Below are positions 30,968 to 42,327 of a stretch of 64,000 bases of DNA, piece by piece. The stretch covers positions 1,488,001 through 1,552,000 of the forward strand of contig NZ_JANIET010000001.1 in assembly GCF_024506435.1 (NCBI RefSeq), given 5' to 3'. How positions within the stretch are numbered: the stretch's first letter is position 1; the number at the start of each line of letters is the position of its first letter. The notes under the pieces were generated by a model that searched no databases, had not been told where the DNA came from, and was given only the letters and a program-made list of their open reading frames with translations. Position numbers and translations under genes: made by a program. This DNA is from Pantoea trifolii (lineage in GTDB: Bacteria; Pseudomonadota; Gammaproteobacteria; Enterobacterales; Enterobacteriaceae).

Positions 30968-32089
30968 TTAGAACTGGTATACCAGACCAACACCAACGGT
31001 GTCATCAGTAGAGATGCCAGCCGCGCGGGTGAAGTCGTTTTCGTCCATCAGGTTGATTTGATAATCAACATAGGTAGACATGTTTTTGTTGAAGTAGTAG
31101 TACGCGCCAACAGAAACGTATTTATAGATGTCTTGATCACCCCAGGTCTCGATGTCCTTACCTTTAGACTGGACGTATGCCAGGGATGGACGCAGACCGA
31201 AGTCGAACTGGTACTGAGCAACTGCTTCGAACTTCTGCTCTTTATTGATTGCGCCGCCTCGGGCTGGAGCAATATCGGTAGCATCAGTTGAAATCCAAGT
31301 TGAATTACGGGTTTCACCGTACATTGCTGCCAGGTATACGTTGTTCGCATCATATTTCAGAGCGGTTGACCATGCGTCAGCTTTTTTGCTGCCGTTGCCA
31401 TAGAAGGATGCTTCCTGGCCATTAGTACGGTCTGAAGAGGTGTATGCAGCAGAAACGCCAACACCGATGTCAGAGGTATAAGTCAGAGAAGTACCCCAAC
31501 CGTCGCCATTAGCACGGCTCAGGCTACGGCTGTTAGCGTTAGTGCCTTCTTCATTTTTGCCCTGATACTGAACAGCAAATGCCAGTCCATCAACCAGACC
31601 AAAGAAATCATTGTTACGGTAGGTTGCCAGACCATTAGAACGACCAACCATGAAGTTATCAGAGTAACCCGAGTCACCACCGAATACTGGCAGAACGTCG
31701 GTCCATGCCAGTGGGTCGTAACCTACACCGTAGTTACGGCCATAGTCGAACGAACCAACATTGGCAATTTTCAGACCGGCAAAGCCCAGACGGGTTTTGT
31801 TGCCATTTTGAGCATCGCTAGCGCCTTCAGAGTTGTTAGCCTGAATGTTGTATTCCCACTGGCCGTAACCGGTCAGTTGGTCATTAATCTGAGTTTCACC
31901 TTTGAAACCGAAGCGAACATACGTTGCATCGCCATCGCTGCTGGCATTATCAGAGAAAGTGTGGCGCGCATCGACTTTACCGTACAGGTCCAGTTTGTTG
32001 CCGTCTTTATTATAAATTTCTGCTGCGTTTGCTGCACCAGCAGCTAACAGAGCTGGAATAACCACTGCAAGAATGTTGCGCTTCATCAT
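30968..32089 (-). CDS. ompF: Outer-membrane porin OmpF
   Basis: This is a general trimeric porin for small hydrophilic solutes. The 373-residue precursor has the signal peptide [18 protein letters not shown] with cleavage after ANA, giving mature [16 protein letters not shown]. It has sixteen alternating beta-strand segments, the loop-3 constriction motif VFGGD and the terminal phenylalanine in VGLVYQF. The ATGATG start, the aspC-ompF-asnS position and the leader sequence all match ompF rather than ompC or phoE. Surface loops differ from E. coli, as expected for phage- and bacteriocin-exposed regions. Confidence 0.94.
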   Translation of the reverse strand: MMKRNILAVVIPALLAAGAANAAEIYNKDGNKLDLYGKVDARHTFSDNASSDGDATYVRFGFKGETQINDQLTGYGQWEYNIQANNSEGASDAQNGNKTRLGFAGLKIANVGSFDYGRNYGVGYDPLAWTDVLPVFGGDSGYSDNFMVGRSNGLATYRNNDFFGLVDGLAFAVQYQGKNEEGTNANSRSLSRANGDGWGTSLTYTSDIGVGVSAAYTSSDRTNGQEASFYGNGSKKADAWSTALKYDANNVYLAAMYGETRNSTWISTDATDIAPARGGAINKEQKFEAVAQYQFDFGLRPSLAYVQSKGKDIETWGDQDIYKYVSVGAYYYFNKNMSTYVDYQINLMDENDFTRAAGISTDDTVGVGLVYQF

Positions 32090-32286
32090 TATTTATTACC
32101 CTCATTGGAGTTATTTGGACATCTGCCACTGCTGCCAAGAAATCTTTACAGAACCTTGAAAGAAGTTTGATGTCTCCTGTGTCTGCACGCATCTTTCCAT
32201 CACAGGGTTGCTAATTCTAGCCCGAAAATGATTCAAATCTCTCGATTGGGTATCAAAAGGAAAATATGTATTACAAAATGTAAAAT
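32090..32286 (-). promoter_or_regulatory. ompF promoter and leader with OmpR-like and MicF target sequences
   Basis: Read leftwards, the block TGGAAAGATGCGTGCAGACA (32180-32199) is nearly identical to the E. coli ompF transcription start region. Upstream (32249-32286) lies an AT-rich stretch with spaced TTTTACATTTTGTAATACAT and CCTTTTGATACC elements, like the OmpR F1-F3 sites. Just before the gene the leader reads AATGAGGGTAATAAATAATG, the segment that pairs with MicF RNA in E. coli. Osmotic control through OmpR and repression by MicF are therefore likely. The micF gene itself is not in this window. Confidence 0.75.
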
Positions 32287-32324
32287 ATCGGGAACTTTGT
32301 GAGAGAACTCTAAATTTACAAAAA

Positions 32325-32350
32325 TAAAAAAAGGCCGGCTAGGCCGACCT
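32325..32350 (-). terminator. Terminator of asnS
   Basis: AGGCCGGC (32332-32339) can pair with GCCGACCT (32343-32350) with one mismatch and a very tight loop. An A-run at 32325-32332 gives a U-run for leftward transcripts. It lies 39 bases after the asnS stop. Confidence 0.7.
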
Positions 32351-32388
32351 CTTTATATATATGAATTACTTATAATTAATCGCTAAAT

Positions 32389-33789
32389 TTAGAAATTCGC
32401 GTTGCGTGGCGTACGTGGGAAGGGGATAACATCCCTTACATTTTGTACGCCGGTGACATAGGCGATTAATCGTTCGAAACCTAATCCGAAGCCAGCATGT
32501 GGCACGGTGCCGTAACGACGCAGGTCACGATACCACCAATAATCTTCTTTATTGAGGCCCATTTCTGCCAGACGCGCATCCAGCACATCCAGACGCTCTT
32601 CACGCTGTGAACCACCGATGATTTCACCGATGCCCGGTGCGAGAACATCCATCGCCGCCACGGTTTTGCCATCTTCGTTCATACGCATATAGAAGGCTTT
32701 AATGTCTTTCGGATAGTTTTTCACTACCACTGGCGCTTTGAAATGCTGCTCTGCGAGGTAACGCTCGTGTTCTGATGACAGATCCACGCCCCATGAAACC
32801 GGGTTTTCGAAGGTCTGACCGCTTTTCAGCAGAATATCAACCGCATCGGTGTAATCCACCTGAGCAAAGTCGGTAGTCACGAAACGTTCGAGACGCGCAA
32901 TCGCATCTTTATCAACACGCTCGGCAAAGAAGGCCATGTCATCAGCACGTTCGTTGAGAACGGCCTGGAACACGTATTTCAGCATAGATTCAGCCAGAGC
33001 TGCGGCATCATCCAGCGTCGCAAAAGCAATTTCCGGCTCCAGCATCCAGAATTCCGCCAGATGGCGGCTGGTGTTGGAGTTTTCTGCGCGGAAAGTCGGG
33101 CCAAAGGTATACACCTTCGACAGCGCGCAGGCGTAGGTTTCGGCATTGAGCTGGCCGGATACGGTCAGGAACGCTTCTTTACCGAAGAAGTCTTTATCGA
33201 AATCGATTTTGCCCTGCGGATCGCGCGGCAGATTTTCCAGATCCAGCGTCGAAACGCGGAACATCTCGCCAGCACCTTCGGTATCCGAAGCGGTGATCAG
33301 CGGAGTCGAAACCCAGAAATAGCCATTTTCGTGGAAGAAGCGATGCAGCGCCTGCGCCAGCGTATGACGCACGCGCGCCACGGCACCCACCAGGTTGGTG
33401 CGCGGACGCAGGTGCGCCACTTCACGCAGGTATTCGATGCTGTGACGTTTCGCCGCCATCGGATAAGTATCCGGATCGTCGACCCAACCGGTGACTTCAA
33501 CCTTGGTTGCCTGCAGCTCGAAGGCCTGGCCTTCGCCTGGCGATTCGACCACTTTGCCGGTAATGATCACCGAGCAACCGGTGGTCAGACGCAGCACTTC
33601 ATCCTGATAATTATTCAGAGAATTATTGACGACGGCCTGAACGGGATTAAAGCAGGAACCGTCGTAAACGGCGATAAAGGAAAGACCAGCTTTGGAATCT
33701 CTTCGGGTACGTACCCAACCACGTACGGTGACTTCACTGTCAACCGCGACACGGCCGTGCAGTACATCCGCTACAGGCACAACGCTCAT
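32389..33789 (-). CDS. asnS: Asparaginyl-tRNA synthetase
   Basis: AsnS charges tRNA-Asn with asparagine. The 466-residue protein has the N-terminal OB anticodon-binding domain (residues about 20-100) and the class IIb catalytic domain. Motif 2 is seen as [21 protein letters not shown] and motif 3 in [15 protein letters not shown]. It is a single gene between ompF and pncB, with its promoter in the 152-base gap upstream. Confidence 0.98.
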   Translation of the reverse strand: MSVVPVADVLHGRVAVDSEVTVRGWVRTRRDSKAGLSFIAVYDGSCFNPVQAVVNNSLNNYQDEVLRLTTGCSVIITGKVVESPGEGQAFELQATKVEVTGWVDDPDTYPMAAKRHSIEYLREVAHLRPRTNLVGAVARVRHTLAQALHRFFHENGYFWVSTPLITASDTEGAGEMFRVSTLDLENLPRDPQGKIDFDKDFFGKEAFLTVSGQLNAETYACALSKVYTFGPTFRAENSNTSRHLAEFWMLEPEIAFATLDDAAALAESMLKYVFQAVLNERADDMAFFAERVDKDAIARLERFVTTDFAQVDYTDAVDILLKSGQTFENPVSWGVDLSSEHERYLAEQHFKAPVVVKNYPKDIKAFYMRMNEDGKTVAAMDVLAPGIGEIIGGSQREERLDVLDARLAEMGLNKEDYWWYRDLRRYGTVPHAGFGLGFERLIAYVTGVQNVRDVIPFPRTPRNANF

Positions 33790-33913
33790 AAAGTTCTCTC
33801 TATATATAAAAGAAGGTGGATAAAAGCCCTTTTCCAGGGTTTTGCTATGTTACTTGCGAGCCGACAGGAAACAAGCAAAATTGCCGTGTAAACAGGAGAT
33901 TTGTTGCGTGAGA

Positions 33914-33933
33914 GCAGGGTGCAAGCACCCTGC
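33914..33933 (-). terminator. Hairpin after pncB
   Basis: GCAGGGTG (33914-33921) pairs perfectly with CACCCTGC (33926-33933) over a 4-base loop, 9 bases after the pncB stop. Leftward it is followed by CTCTCACGCAAC, with no U-run, so termination may be inefficient. Confidence 0.55.
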
Positions 33934-33941
33934 AATAAGAA

Positions 33942-35147
33942 TCAGCTGGCTCTTTTAACCAGCGGCAGATCGAAGGCTTTGCGCAAGGCGCGCACGAAGG
34001 CTTTATCCTGGCAAATGGTTTTGCCGGGACTGTCGGAGAGTTTTGCTACCGGTTTGCCATTGCAGCTCACCAGTTTGATCACGATATTCAGCGGCGTCAC
34101 GCCGGGAATATCGCATGACAAGCGCGTTCCGATACCGAACACCACGTTGGCCCGTTGGCCAAAGTGACGATAGAGCGCCAGCGCTTTGTCCAGATTGAGG
34201 TTATCCGAGAACACCAGCGTTTTGCTTTTTGGATCGATATCCAGACGCTGATAGTGGGCAATGGCTTTTTCACCCCATTCCACCGGATCGCCAGAGTCAT
34301 GGCGTAGGCCTTGGTAACGATGAGCAAAGCCAGGACCAAAGTCGCGCAGGAAGGCATCCATGGTGATGCAGTCGGTCAGGGCGATACCTAATTGATCGTC
34401 ATACTCGTCCAGCCAGGATTGCAGTGCCGCACGTTGGCTGTTCGCCAATACTGGACTGATTTGCTGGTGCGCCTGAAACCATTCATGCGCCTGAGTACCC
34501 ACCGGATTAAGCTGCAGGCGACGCGCCAAATCGTAGTTGCTGGTGCCAACCAGCCACGGAAACTCCGCTTTGAGCGTCGCGACAATCGCTTCCTGCACCG
34601 CTTTGGAGTAACGACGACGCGTACCGAAATCCATCAGCTGGAAGCATGACATATCCAATTCGCCGACCTGCTGACGGAAATCCACCAGCTTATGCTGCAA
34701 GTGCGCAACCGCCTGATCCACACCCATCTGCGGCGTGCGATGGCGATGCACCACCTCACTGATCAGCGCCAGCAGCGGCACTTCCCACAGAATCACTTCA
34801 CGCCACGGCCCGCTGATCTGAATCGTCAGATGGCCGTAGTTGTTACGCACGTTGACTTGTGAAGGATCGAGGCGGAACTGACGCAGCCAGTTAAGGTAAT
34901 CGCTCTGGAAGAAAGGCAGCCCGCTGAGATAGTGATACTCATCGTCGCTCAGGGCGAGCGTTCGCAGGGTTTCAATTTGTGCGCGGATCTCATCCGCATA
35001 AATACCGAGCAGTTCGTCGCCACGGCAGCGAAATTCCGCCGTAACCGGGACATCATAATAGCGATGATAGACGGCCTGCTGCATGTGAAGCTTGTACGCA
35101 TCGGTATCAAGCAGCGTGGTCAAAATCGGGGAAGCATGTCCAGTCAT
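33942..35147 (-). CDS. pncB: Nicotinate phosphoribosyltransferase
   Basis: PncB converts nicotinate and PRPP to nicotinate mononucleotide in NAD salvage, coupled to ATP hydrolysis. The 401-residue protein matches E. coli along its length: [37 protein letters not shown] (with the region of the phosphorylated His) and [18 protein letters not shown] chose the ATG at 35147 ([16 protein letters not shown]); a start 15 bases upstream is possible but not conserved. It diverges from pepN over 252 bases; no NadR-type site could be assigned by eye. Confidence 0.96.
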   Translation of the reverse strand: MTGHASPILTTLLDTDAYKLHMQQAVYHRYYDVPVTAEFRCRGDELLGIYADEIRAQIETLRTLALSDDEYHYLSGLPFFQSDYLNWLRQFRLDPSQVNVRNNYGHLTIQISGPWREVILWEVPLLALISEVVHRHRTPQMGVDQAVAHLQHKLVDFRQQVGELDMSCFQLMDFGTRRRYSKAVQEAIVATLKAEFPWLVGTSNYDLARRLQLNPVGTQAHEWFQAHQQISPVLANSQRAALQSWLDEYDDQLGIALTDCITMDAFLRDFGPGFAHRYQGLRHDSGDPVEWGEKAIAHYQRLDIDPKSKTLVFSDNLNLDKALALYRHFGQRANVVFGIGTRLSCDIPGVTPLNIVIKLVSCNGKPVAKLSDSPGKTICQDKAFVRALRKAFDLPLVKRAS

Positions 35148-35399
35148 GGTGCGTTTCAGCATCCTCTTCCGCGGAGCAGAGCCCGGTGTTCAATAAGGTC
35201 ATAAAGACGCAGGAGTATAAAACAGTAATGACCGCGATCACACCACAATTGCGGGTGGCAGGTCGAGGGGCATTTGTGCCATTGTTAATGAATTGTAGCC
35301 TTTTCAACGAACGCACGCATTGACCGTGGCAACCGAGGCACAACCCGCTTAGACTTTGACGGGTCAACATATTAACGAATAACGATGCGAGAAGGACTT

Positions 35400-38015
35400 A
35401 TGACGCAACAGCCGCAAATTAAATATCGCCACGACTACCGTGCGCCGGATTACACCATTACCGATATCGACCTGACTTTTGATCTGGACGCGGCTTCGAC
35501 GCGCGTCACGGCGGTCAGTCAGGTGAAGCGTATTGGCGCTGCCGATGCGGAACTGCGTCTGGATGGCGAAGATCTCACGCTGGTATCGCTGGCGGTGGAT
35601 GGCAATCCGTGGTCGCATTACCGCGAAGAAGAGGGCGCGTTGTTCATCAGCCAGCTACCGGATAACTTCACTCTGACCATCATTAATGACATTCATCCGG
35701 ATAAAAACACCGCGCTGGAAGGGTTATACCAATCTGGCGAGGCGCTCTGTACCCAATGCGAAGCCGAAGGTTTCCGCCACATTACGTGGTATCTCGATCG
35801 CCCGGACGTGCTGGCGCGCTTCACCACCACCATCATTGCCGATGCCGCGCGTTATCCTTATTTACTCTCCAACGGCAACAAGCTGGAGAGCGGTCGCCAT
35901 GAAGATGGCCGCCATTGGGTGAAGTGGCAGGATCCGTTCCCGAAGCCGTGCTACCTGTTTGCGCTGGTGGCGGGTGATTTCGACGTGCTACGCGACAGTT
36001 TTACTACCCGCTCTGGCCGCGATGTGGCGCTGGAAATCTTTGTCGATCGCGGCAATCTCGATCGTGCTGACTGGGCGATGACTTCGCTGAAAGCCAGCAT
36101 GAAGTGGGATGAAGAGCGCTTTAACCTTGAGTACGACCTCGACATTTTTATGATTGTCGCGGTGGATTTCTTCAATATGGGCGCGATGGAGAACAAAGGC
36201 CTCAACGTCTTCAACTCCAAATATGTACTGGCGAAAGCTGAAACCGCTACCGACAAAGATTACCTCGGTATTGAAGCGGTCATCGGTCACGAATATTTCC
36301 ACAACTGGACCGGCAACCGCGTGACCTGCCGCGACTGGTTCCAGCTCAGCCTGAAAGAGGGTCTGACGGTGTTCCGCGATCAGGAGTTCAGCTCCGATCT
36401 CGGTTCGCGCGCAGTGAACCGTATCGATAACGTACGCGTAATGCGCGGTGCGCAGTTCGCGGAAGACGCCAGCCCAATGGCGCATCCGATCCGTCCGGAT
36501 CAGGTGATCGAGATGAACAACTTCTACACCTTAACCGTGTATGAAAAAGGTTCAGAAGTGATCCGCATGATGCACACCTTGCTGGGCGAAGAGAACTTCC
36601 AGAAAGGCATGCAACTCTATTTCGAACGTCACGACGGCAGCGCGGCGACCTGTGATGATTTCGTGCAGGCGATGGAAGATGCGTCGAACGTTGACCTGTC
36701 ACAATTCCGTCGCTGGTACAGCCAGGCTGGCACGCCAATTCTGACGGTGCGTGATGACTACAATCCAGAGCTGGAGCAATACACGCTGCACGTCACTCAG
36801 CGCACGCCGGCCACCGCCGAGCAGAAAGAGAAGCTGCCGCTGCACATTCCACTGGATATCGAACTGTACGATAACGAAGGCAAAGTGATTCCGCTGCAGC
36901 ATAATGGTCATCCGGTGCATCACGTGCTGAACGTTACCGAAGAGTTCCAGACCTTTATTTTCGATAACGTTTATTTCCAGCCGGTGCCGTCGCTGCTGCG
37001 TGAATTCTCTGCGCCAGTGAAGCTCGACTACAAATGGAGCGATGCGCAACTCACCTTCCTGATGCGCCACGCACGCAACGACTTCGCGCGCTGGGACGCG
37101 GCACAAAGCCTGCTGGCAACCTACATTCGCCTCAACGTCGCGCGTCATCAGCAGGGCCAGCCGCTGTCGCTGCCGCTGCATGTGGCCGATGCGTTCCGCG
37201 CGGTATTGCTGGATGAGCAGGGCGATCCGGCGCTGAAAGCGTTGATTCTCTCGCTGCCGTCTGAAAATGAAATCGCCGAGCTGTTTGATGTTATCGATCC
37301 GCTGGCGATTTCGGCGGTGCGCGATGCGCTGGTGCGCACGCTGGCTAAAGAGTTGAGTGACGAATTCTTTGCGCTCTATCTGGCCAACCAAAGCAGCGAA
37401 TACAAAATTGAGCATGCGGAGATTGGCAAGCGCACGCTGAAAAACGTCTGCCTCGGCTATCTGGCGTTTGCCGATGCGGCACAGGCCGACAAGCTGGTGC
37501 AAGCGCAATATCAGCAGGCGAATAATATGACCGACGCATTAGCGGCGCTGGCTGCAGCGGTAGCGGCGAACCTGCCGTGCCGCGATTCACTGCTGGCGGC
37601 CTATGATGAGCGCTGGCATCAGGATGGTTTAGTGATGGATAAATGGTTTGTGCTGCAAGCCACCAGCCCAGCGGCGGATGTGCTGAGCAACGTGCGTAAG
37701 CTGCTGAATCACCGTTCGTTCACCATGGGCAACCCGAACCGTATTCGTTCACTGATTGGTGCGTTTGCCTCAGGCAATCCAGCGGCGTTCCACGCCAAAG
37801 ATGGCAGCGGTTATCAGTTCCTGGTGGAGATGTTGACCGATCTGAACACGCGCAACCCGCAAGTGGCTGCACGCATGATCGAGCCGCTGATTCGCCTGAA
37901 ACGCTACGATGCCGATCGTCAGGCGCTGATGCGTAAGGCGCTGGAAACCTTGAAAGGGCTGGATAAGCTGTCTGGCGATCTGTACGAGAAGATCACCAAA
38001 GCGTTGAATGCGTAA
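35400..38015 (+). CDS. pepN: Aminopeptidase N
   Basis: PepN is the main cytosolic M1 zinc aminopeptidase, with broad specificity in late protein breakdown. The 871-residue protein has the substrate-binding GAMEN motif at about residues 261-265 and the zinc site HEYFHNW with His297 and His301, with the downstream glutamate in LKEGLTVF. It aligns with E. coli PepN almost without gaps. The ATG at 35400 (MTQQPQIKYRHDYRAPDY) follows GAGAAGGAC; an ATG at 35385 is in frame but upstream of this SD. Confidence 0.98.
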   Translation: MTQQPQIKYRHDYRAPDYTITDIDLTFDLDAASTRVTAVSQVKRIGAADAELRLDGEDLTLVSLAVDGNPWSHYREEEGALFISQLPDNFTLTIINDIHPDKNTALEGLYQSGEALCTQCEAEGFRHITWYLDRPDVLARFTTTIIADAARYPYLLSNGNKLESGRHEDGRHWVKWQDPFPKPCYLFALVAGDFDVLRDSFTTRSGRDVALEIFVDRGNLDRADWAMTSLKASMKWDEERFNLEYDLDIFMIVAVDFFNMGAMENKGLNVFNSKYVLAKAETATDKDYLGIEAVIGHEYFHNWTGNRVTCRDWFQLSLKEGLTVFRDQEFSSDLGSRAVNRIDNVRVMRGAQFAEDASPMAHPIRPDQVIEMNNFYTLTVYEKGSEVIRMMHTLLGEENFQKGMQLYFERHDGSAATCDDFVQAMEDASNVDLSQFRRWYSQAGTPILTVRDDYNPELEQYTLHVTQRTPATAEQKEKLPLHIPLDIELYDNEGKVIPLQHNGHPVHHVLNVTEEFQTFIFDNVYFQPVPSLLREFSAPVKLDYKWSDAQLTFLMRHARNDFARWDAAQSLLATYIRLNVARHQQGQPLSLPLHVADAFRAVLLDEQGDPALKALILSLPSENEIAELFDVIDPLAISAVRDALVRTLAKELSDEFFALYLANQSSEYKIEHAEIGKRTLKNVCLGYLAFADAAQADKLVQAQYQQANNMTDALAALAAAVAANLPCRDSLLAAYDERWHQDGLVMDKWFVLQATSPAADVLSNVRKLLNHRSFTMGNPNRIRSLIGAFASGNPAAFHAKDGSGYQFLVEMLTDLNTRNPQVAARMIEPLIRLKRYDADRQALMRKALETLKGLDKLSGDLYEKITKALNA

Positions 38016-38027
38016 AAGTAACCATGG

Positions 38028-38047
38028 GGTCGCCATTTATGGCGACC
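38028..38047. terminator. Hairpin between convergent pepN and ssuB
   Basis: GGTCGCCA (38028-38035) pairs with TGGCGACC (38040-38047) over a TTTA loop, 13 bases after the pepN stop and 8 bases from the ssuB stop. U-runs are poor on both sides; it may still block read-through in both directions. Confidence 0.6.
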
Positions 38048-38054
38048 TCTATCA

Positions 38055-38846
38055 TTAACTCTGCTGCGCAAACTTCAACGGCTGTTCCGACGAGCCCCGC
38101 TTCATCACCCGATCCAGCACTTCCGCTTCCAGCTCCGCCAGACGTGCCGATCCGCGGCGGCGTGGGCGTGGCAAATCGACGTTCAAATCCAGGCCAATCT
38201 GTCCTTCCTCGATGAGCAGCACACGATCGGCAATCGCCACCGCTTCGCTGACATCGTGCGTCACCAGCAGCACGGTGAAGTTATGCTGTTGCCACAGCGA
38301 CTCAATCAATCCCTGCATTTCGATGCGCGTCAACGCATCCAGCGCACCGAGCGGCTCATCGAGCAGCAGCAAACCTGGGCGATGAATCAGCGCACGTGCC
38401 AGCGCCACACGCTGTTTCTGTCCGCCGGACAACGCGGCAGGCCACTCGTTGGCGCGGTCCGCCAAGCCCACGGCTTCCAGCGCGTCCAGCGCGGCGGCGC
38501 GCCATTCGCGGCCTTTCAGTCCCAGCCCAACGTTATCCATCACCTTTTTCCACGGTAGCAAGCGTGAATCCTGGAACATCAAACGCGTATCTTCGCGTGC
38601 CTCGGATAACGGCGCATTGCCAGCCAGTAACTCACCGCGCGTGGTCGATTCGAGTCCCGCCAGCAGACGCAGCAAGGTACTTTTCCCGCAGCCGCTGCGA
38701 CCGACGACGGCGACAAACTGTCCGGAGGGAATGTGCAGATCGATATTATTCAGGATGGTGCGGTCGCCATATTGCTTGCTGACGCCATTCACACCCACCG
38801 GCGTACCGCGATTTAAACGCGCCGGATTCAGGGTTACGTTGCTCAT
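38055..38846 (-). CDS. ssuB: Aliphatic sulfonate ABC transporter, ATP-binding protein
   Basis: SsuB powers the SsuABC importer for alkanesulfonates. The 263-residue protein has Walker [10 protein letters not shown] (residues 49-57), signature [15 protein letters not shown], Walker [13 protein letters not shown] and the switch histidine in VTHDVSEA. It is the last gene of the operon and overlaps ssuC by 4 bases. Confidence 0.97.
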   Translation of the reverse strand: MSNVTLNPARLNRGTPVGVNGVSKQYGDRTILNNIDLHIPSGQFVAVVGRSGCGKSTLLRLLAGLESTTRGELLAGNAPLSEAREDTRLMFQDSRLLPWKKVMDNVGLGLKGREWRAAALDALEAVGLADRANEWPAALSGGQKQRVALARALIHRPGLLLLDEPLGALDALTRIEMQGLIESLWQQHNFTVLLVTHDVSEAVAIADRVLLIEEGQIGLDLNVDLPRPRRRGSARLAELEAEVLDRVMKRGSSEQPLKFAQQS

Positions 38847-39631
38847 GCGTTCTCCTTCAATTGGTAAGCCGGATGCCAGCGCAACCAGACGCGCTCCAGC
38901 AGTTGTGCCGCAACGTCAGCCAGTTTGCCGAGCAGGGCATAGAGAATGATGGCAACGACCACCACGTCGGTTTGCAGGAATTCACGCGCGTTCATCGCCA
39001 GATAACCAATGCCGGAGTTAGCGGAAATGGTTTCGGCCACAATCAGCGTCAGCCACATCAGGCCAAGGGCAAAACGTACGCCAACCATAATCGAAGGCAG
39101 CGCACCCGGCAGAATCACCTGAATGAACAGACTCCAGCCAGACAAGCCGTAGCTGCGCGCCATCTCAACTAAACCCCGATCAATGTTACGAATGCCGTGA
39201 TACGTGTTGAGGTAAATCGGGAACAAGGTGCCCAGCGCCACGAGGAAAATTTTGGCGGATTCGTCGATGCCAAACCACAAAATCACCAGCGGAATCAGCG
39301 CCAGATGCGGCACGTTACGCAGCATTTGCACCGAGGTATCCAGCAAGCGTTCACCGACGCGCGAGGTGCCGGTAATCAATCCCAGAATCAAACCAATCGA
39401 GCCGCCAATGGAGAAACCGATGGCGGCACGCCAGCTGCTGATCGCCAGGTTTTGCCACAGTTCACCGCTGGCAGTCAGTTTCCAGAAGGTGATGAGGATA
39501 TTTTCTGGCGACGGCAAAATGCGCGTCGACAGCCAACCCACTTGCGATGCCAGTTGCCACACCGCAATCAGCACCACTGGCAAAACCCAGGGCAGCACGG
39601 CATTACTCAGCTTGGTTTTAACGTTCGCCAT
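38843..39631 (-). CDS. ssuC: Aliphatic sulfonate ABC transporter, permease
   Basis: SsuC is the inner-membrane permease of the importer. The 262-residue protein has about six hydrophobic segments and the EAA-type loop that docks the ATPase (near [20 protein letters not shown]). It lies between ssuD (11-base gap) and ssuB (4-base overlap). Confidence 0.96.
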   Translation of the reverse strand: MANVKTKLSNAVLPWVLPVVLIAVWQLASQVGWLSTRILPSPENILITFWKLTASGELWQNLAISSWRAAIGFSIGGSIGLILGLITGTSRVGERLLDTSVQMLRNVPHLALIPLVILWFGIDESAKIFLVALGTLFPIYLNTYHGIRNIDRGLVEMARSYGLSGWSLFIQVILPGALPSIMVGVRFALGLMWLTLIVAETISANSGIGYLAMNAREFLQTDVVVVAIILYALLGKLADVAAQLLERVWLRWHPAYQLKENA

Positions 39632-39642
39632 GATCGGCTCCT

Positions 39643-40788
39643 TTAGCTCTGTGACACTTTTTGCGGCGTGAAATCGTTAGCCACCGCTTCACCGTGCGCT
39701 TGTACCACACGCGGCTTCGGTACTTCCGGAATCGCCAGATCGAGGTGCGGGAACAGCAACTCGCCCACGCGATAAGCCTCTTCCAGATGCGGATAGCCGG
39801 AGAGAATAAAGGTCTCGATGCCGAGATCCTGATACTCCTGCATGCGCGCCGCCACGGTTGGGCCATCGCCCACTAACGCGGTGCCTGCGCCGCCGCGTAC
39901 CAGACCGACACCGGCCCACAGGTTCGGGCTGATCTCCAGCTTGTCGCGACGTCCACCGTGCAGTGCGGCCATGCGCTGCTGGCCCACTGAATCGGTGCGC
40001 GCAAACGCCGCCTGCGCTTTAGCAATGGTGGCATCATCAAGATGGGCAATCAGGCGATCCGCCGCTTGCCACGCTTCTTCATTGGTTTCACGCACAATCA
40101 CGTGCAGACGAATCCCGAAGCGCACGGTGCGGCCTTGCGCTGCCGCTTTGGCGCGCACTTGCTCAATCTTCTCTTTAACTAAGGCGGGCGGTTCGCCCCA
40201 GGTGAGATAAACATCAACCTGCTCGGCGGCCAGATCCTGCGCGGCATCCGACGATCCGCCAAACCACAGCGGCGGACGCGGTTCCTGCACCGCTTTAAAC
40301 ATCAGACGCGCACCGCGCACCTTCACATGCTTGCCTTCGTAATCGACGGTTTCGCCTTCGCTAACGCGACGCCAGACGCGGGTAAACTCGGCCGATTCTT
40401 CATAGCGTTCGCGGTGATCGAGGAACACGCCATCGCCGGCCAACTCTTCCGGATCGCCGCCGGTAACCAGATTAAACAGCGCGCGACCATTCGACAGACG
40501 ATCCAGCGTGGCGGCCTGACGCGCCGCTTGCGTCGGCGAAATCACGCCCGGTCGCAGTGCAACGAGGAAACGCAGACGCTGCGTCACCGGAATCAGTGAT
40601 GCTGCCACCAGCCAGGCATCTTCACAGGAGCGGCCGGTGGGGATCAGCACGCCGCCGAAGCCAAGGCGATCCGCTGCCTGCGCAATCTGTTGCAGGTAAC
40701 CATGATCAACCGGGCGCGAACCTTCCGCTGTGCCAAGATAGTGACCATCGCCGTGCGTCGGGAGAAACCAAAATACGGATACGCTCAT
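39643..40788 (-). CDS. ssuD: FMNH2-dependent alkanesulfonate monooxygenase
   Basis: SsuD cleaves the C-S bond of alkanesulfonates with O2 and FMNH2 supplied by SsuE, releasing sulfite and an aldehyde. The 381-residue TIM-barrel protein of the bacterial luciferase family starts [17 protein letters not shown]. It contains the blocks [11 protein letters not shown] and [13 protein letters not shown] and the arginine-rich C-terminal segment. It is 2 bases from ssuA. Confidence 0.98.
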   Translation of the reverse strand: MSVSVFWFLPTHGDGHYLGTAEGSRPVDHGYLQQIAQAADRLGFGGVLIPTGRSCEDAWLVAASLIPVTQRLRFLVALRPGVISPTQAARQAATLDRLSNGRALFNLVTGGDPEELAGDGVFLDHRERYEESAEFTRVWRRVSEGETVDYEGKHVKVRGARLMFKAVQEPRPPLWFGGSSDAAQDLAAEQVDVYLTWGEPPALVKEKIEQVRAKAAAQGRTVRFGIRLHVIVRETNEEAWQAADRLIAHLDDATIAKAQAAFARTDSVGQQRMAALHGGRRDKLEISPNLWAGVGLVRGGAGTALVGDGPTVAARMQEYQDLGIETFILSGYPHLEEAYRVGELLFPHLDLAIPEVPKPRVVQAHGEAVANDFTPQKVSQS

Positions 40789-40790
40789 GA

Positions 40791-41759
40791 TTAATTTCCT
40801 TTGGGCTGGGCGGATTGTGGATGCCAGATGCGGTCAGCGATATTCACTTTGACCGGCATCAGATGATTGGCATAAAACAGATCGGCCGTTTGCTGTTGGG
40901 CCTGCGCGGTATGGGCGCTGACCGGCGTAATGGTGGTGGGTGGACGATGGTCGAGATAGCTGGCGATCACCGGTTTCGGTAAGCCCATGGCGTTTGCCAG
41001 CAGATCGATACTCTGGTCGCGCTGACTGCGCGTTAATGCATCGGCGTCGCTGAAGGTATTCAGTACCTGCTGCACGAAGGCGCCGTTCGCCTCGGTGTAT
41101 TTGCGCGTGGCTAAATAGAAGGAACCGGTTTGATTGAGTTTGCTGCCATCGGCCAGCACGCGCACGTTGCCTTGCAGTAGGGCGGCTGAGTAGTAAGGAT
41201 CCCAAATCGCCCAGGCATCGACGTCACCTTGCTGGAACGCGGCGCGTGCATCGGCGGGCGTCAGATAGGTTGGCTGGATATCTTTAAAGCTCAATCCGGC
41301 CTGTTCCAGCGCCCGCAACAGCAAGTTGTGCGAGCTGGAGCCTTTCTGGAACGCCACTTTATGACCTTTCAGTTCGGCCACGCTGTGAATCGGGCTATCT
41401 TTCGGCACCAGAATCACTTCGGCCTGTGGCTTCGGCGGTTCCGAACCGACATAAAGCAGATCGGCACCCGCAGCTTGGGCAAACAGCGGCGGGATGTCGC
41501 CGGTGCTGCCCAAATCGATGCTATCGACGTTAAGCGCCTCGAGCATCTGCGGGCCCGCCGGGAATTCTACCCACTTTATATTGGTATGCGGGAAGCGCTG
41601 CTCCAGCAGCTTGTGGGTTTTCGCTAAAACCATGCTCACCGAGCCTTTCTGATAACCGATGCGCAACTGTTCGGGTGCATCGGCAGCCTGTGCATTCACG
41701 CTCAAGGTGAGCAGTGCCGCTACGGCTGGCATAAGTAAACCCGTCAATATCCTTTTCAT
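40791..41759 (-). CDS. ssuA: Aliphatic sulfonate-binding periplasmic protein
   Basis: SsuA captures alkanesulfonates in the periplasm for SsuBC. The 322-residue precursor has a Sec signal peptide ([19 protein letters not shown], cleavage near NAQA-AD) and the type 2 binding-protein fold with [16 protein letters not shown]. The ATG at 41759 follows GGAAGAGAG; longer in-frame versions would put sequence before the signal peptide. It is 10 bases after ssuE. Confidence 0.96.
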   Translation of the reverse strand: MKRILTGLLMPAVAALLTLSVNAQAADAPEQLRIGYQKGSVSMVLAKTHKLLEQRFPHTNIKWVEFPAGPQMLEALNVDSIDLGSTGDIPPLFAQAAGADLLYVGSEPPKPQAEVILVPKDSPIHSVAELKGHKVAFQKGSSSHNLLLRALEQAGLSFKDIQPTYLTPADARAAFQQGDVDAWAIWDPYYSAALLQGNVRVLADGSKLNQTGSFYLATRKYTEANGAFVQQVLNTFSDADALTRSQRDQSIDLLANAMGLPKPVIASYLDHRPPTTITPVSAHTAQAQQQTADLFYANHLMPVKVNIADRIWHPQSAQPKGN

Positions 41760-41769
41760 CTCTCTTCCT

Positions 41770-42321
41770 TTATACCGCTTGTGCGTAAGGTTGGTGGCGA
41801 CGATGCAGCGCGTGCCAGAAGGTATCCAGCGCCTCGTCAATGCGTTGCGACAGCAGCGGATCGAGCAGCGGCTGGCGATCGTAATCAGTAATCTGGCTGT
41901 CAGTGGCGAACACGCCGTGCAACACTTCCTGCGCCTTCAGCGCATTCAGCACCGGCTTCAGCGCGTAATCCACCGCCAGCAGATGTGACGCGCTGCCGCC
42001 GCTTGCCAGTGGCAGCACCACTTTATGCTCCAGCGCGCGCTCTGGCAGTAGATCGAGCAGGGTTTTCAGTGCGCCGGAAAACGAAGCCTTATAAATAGGC
42101 GTGGCGACAATCACCCCATCCGCCAGCGCCAAATCGGCTTTCAACGCGGCTAAGGCAGGTGAATCGAAGCGTGCATAGAGCAAATCTTCAGGCTGGAAGT
42201 TGTGAATATTCCACGGAATCACGTCAACGCCGCGTGCTTCCAGCGCGTGCTGGCAAAGGCTCAGCAGCGCAGTAGAGCGTGAAGGGTAGCGAGGGCTGCC
42301 CGCCAGCGTAATAATCCGCAT
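41770..42321 (-). CDS. ssuE: NAD(P)H-dependent FMN reductase SsuE
   Basis: SsuE supplies FMNH2 to SsuD. The 183-residue flavodoxin-like protein starts MRIITLAGSPRYPSRS (FMN phosphate loop) and has VATPIYKASFSGALKTLLDLLP. It is a little shorter than E. coli SsuE, lacking the last several residues. The ATG at 42319-42321 follows AAGGAG; a GTG 6 bases upstream is in frame. It is the first gene of ssuEADCB, so the operon promoter must lie in the AT-rich gap to its right. In E. coli the operon is induced by sulfate limitation through Cbl; I could not identify a convincing Cbl site here. Confidence 0.96.
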   Translation of the reverse strand: MRIITLAGSPRYPSRSTALLSLCQHALEARGVDVIPWNIHNFQPEDLLYARFDSPALAALKADLALADGVIVATPIYKASFSGALKTLLDLLPERALEHKVVLPLASGGSASHLLAVDYALKPVLNALKAQEVLHGVFATDSQITDYDRQPLLDPLLSQRIDEALDTFWHALHRRHQPYAQAV

Positions 42322-42327
42322 GGTCAC

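Noticed and set aside
30968..32089. Calling the porin ompC or phoE
   Set aside because: The MMKRN start, the aspC-ompF-asnS position and the leader sequence match ompF specifically.
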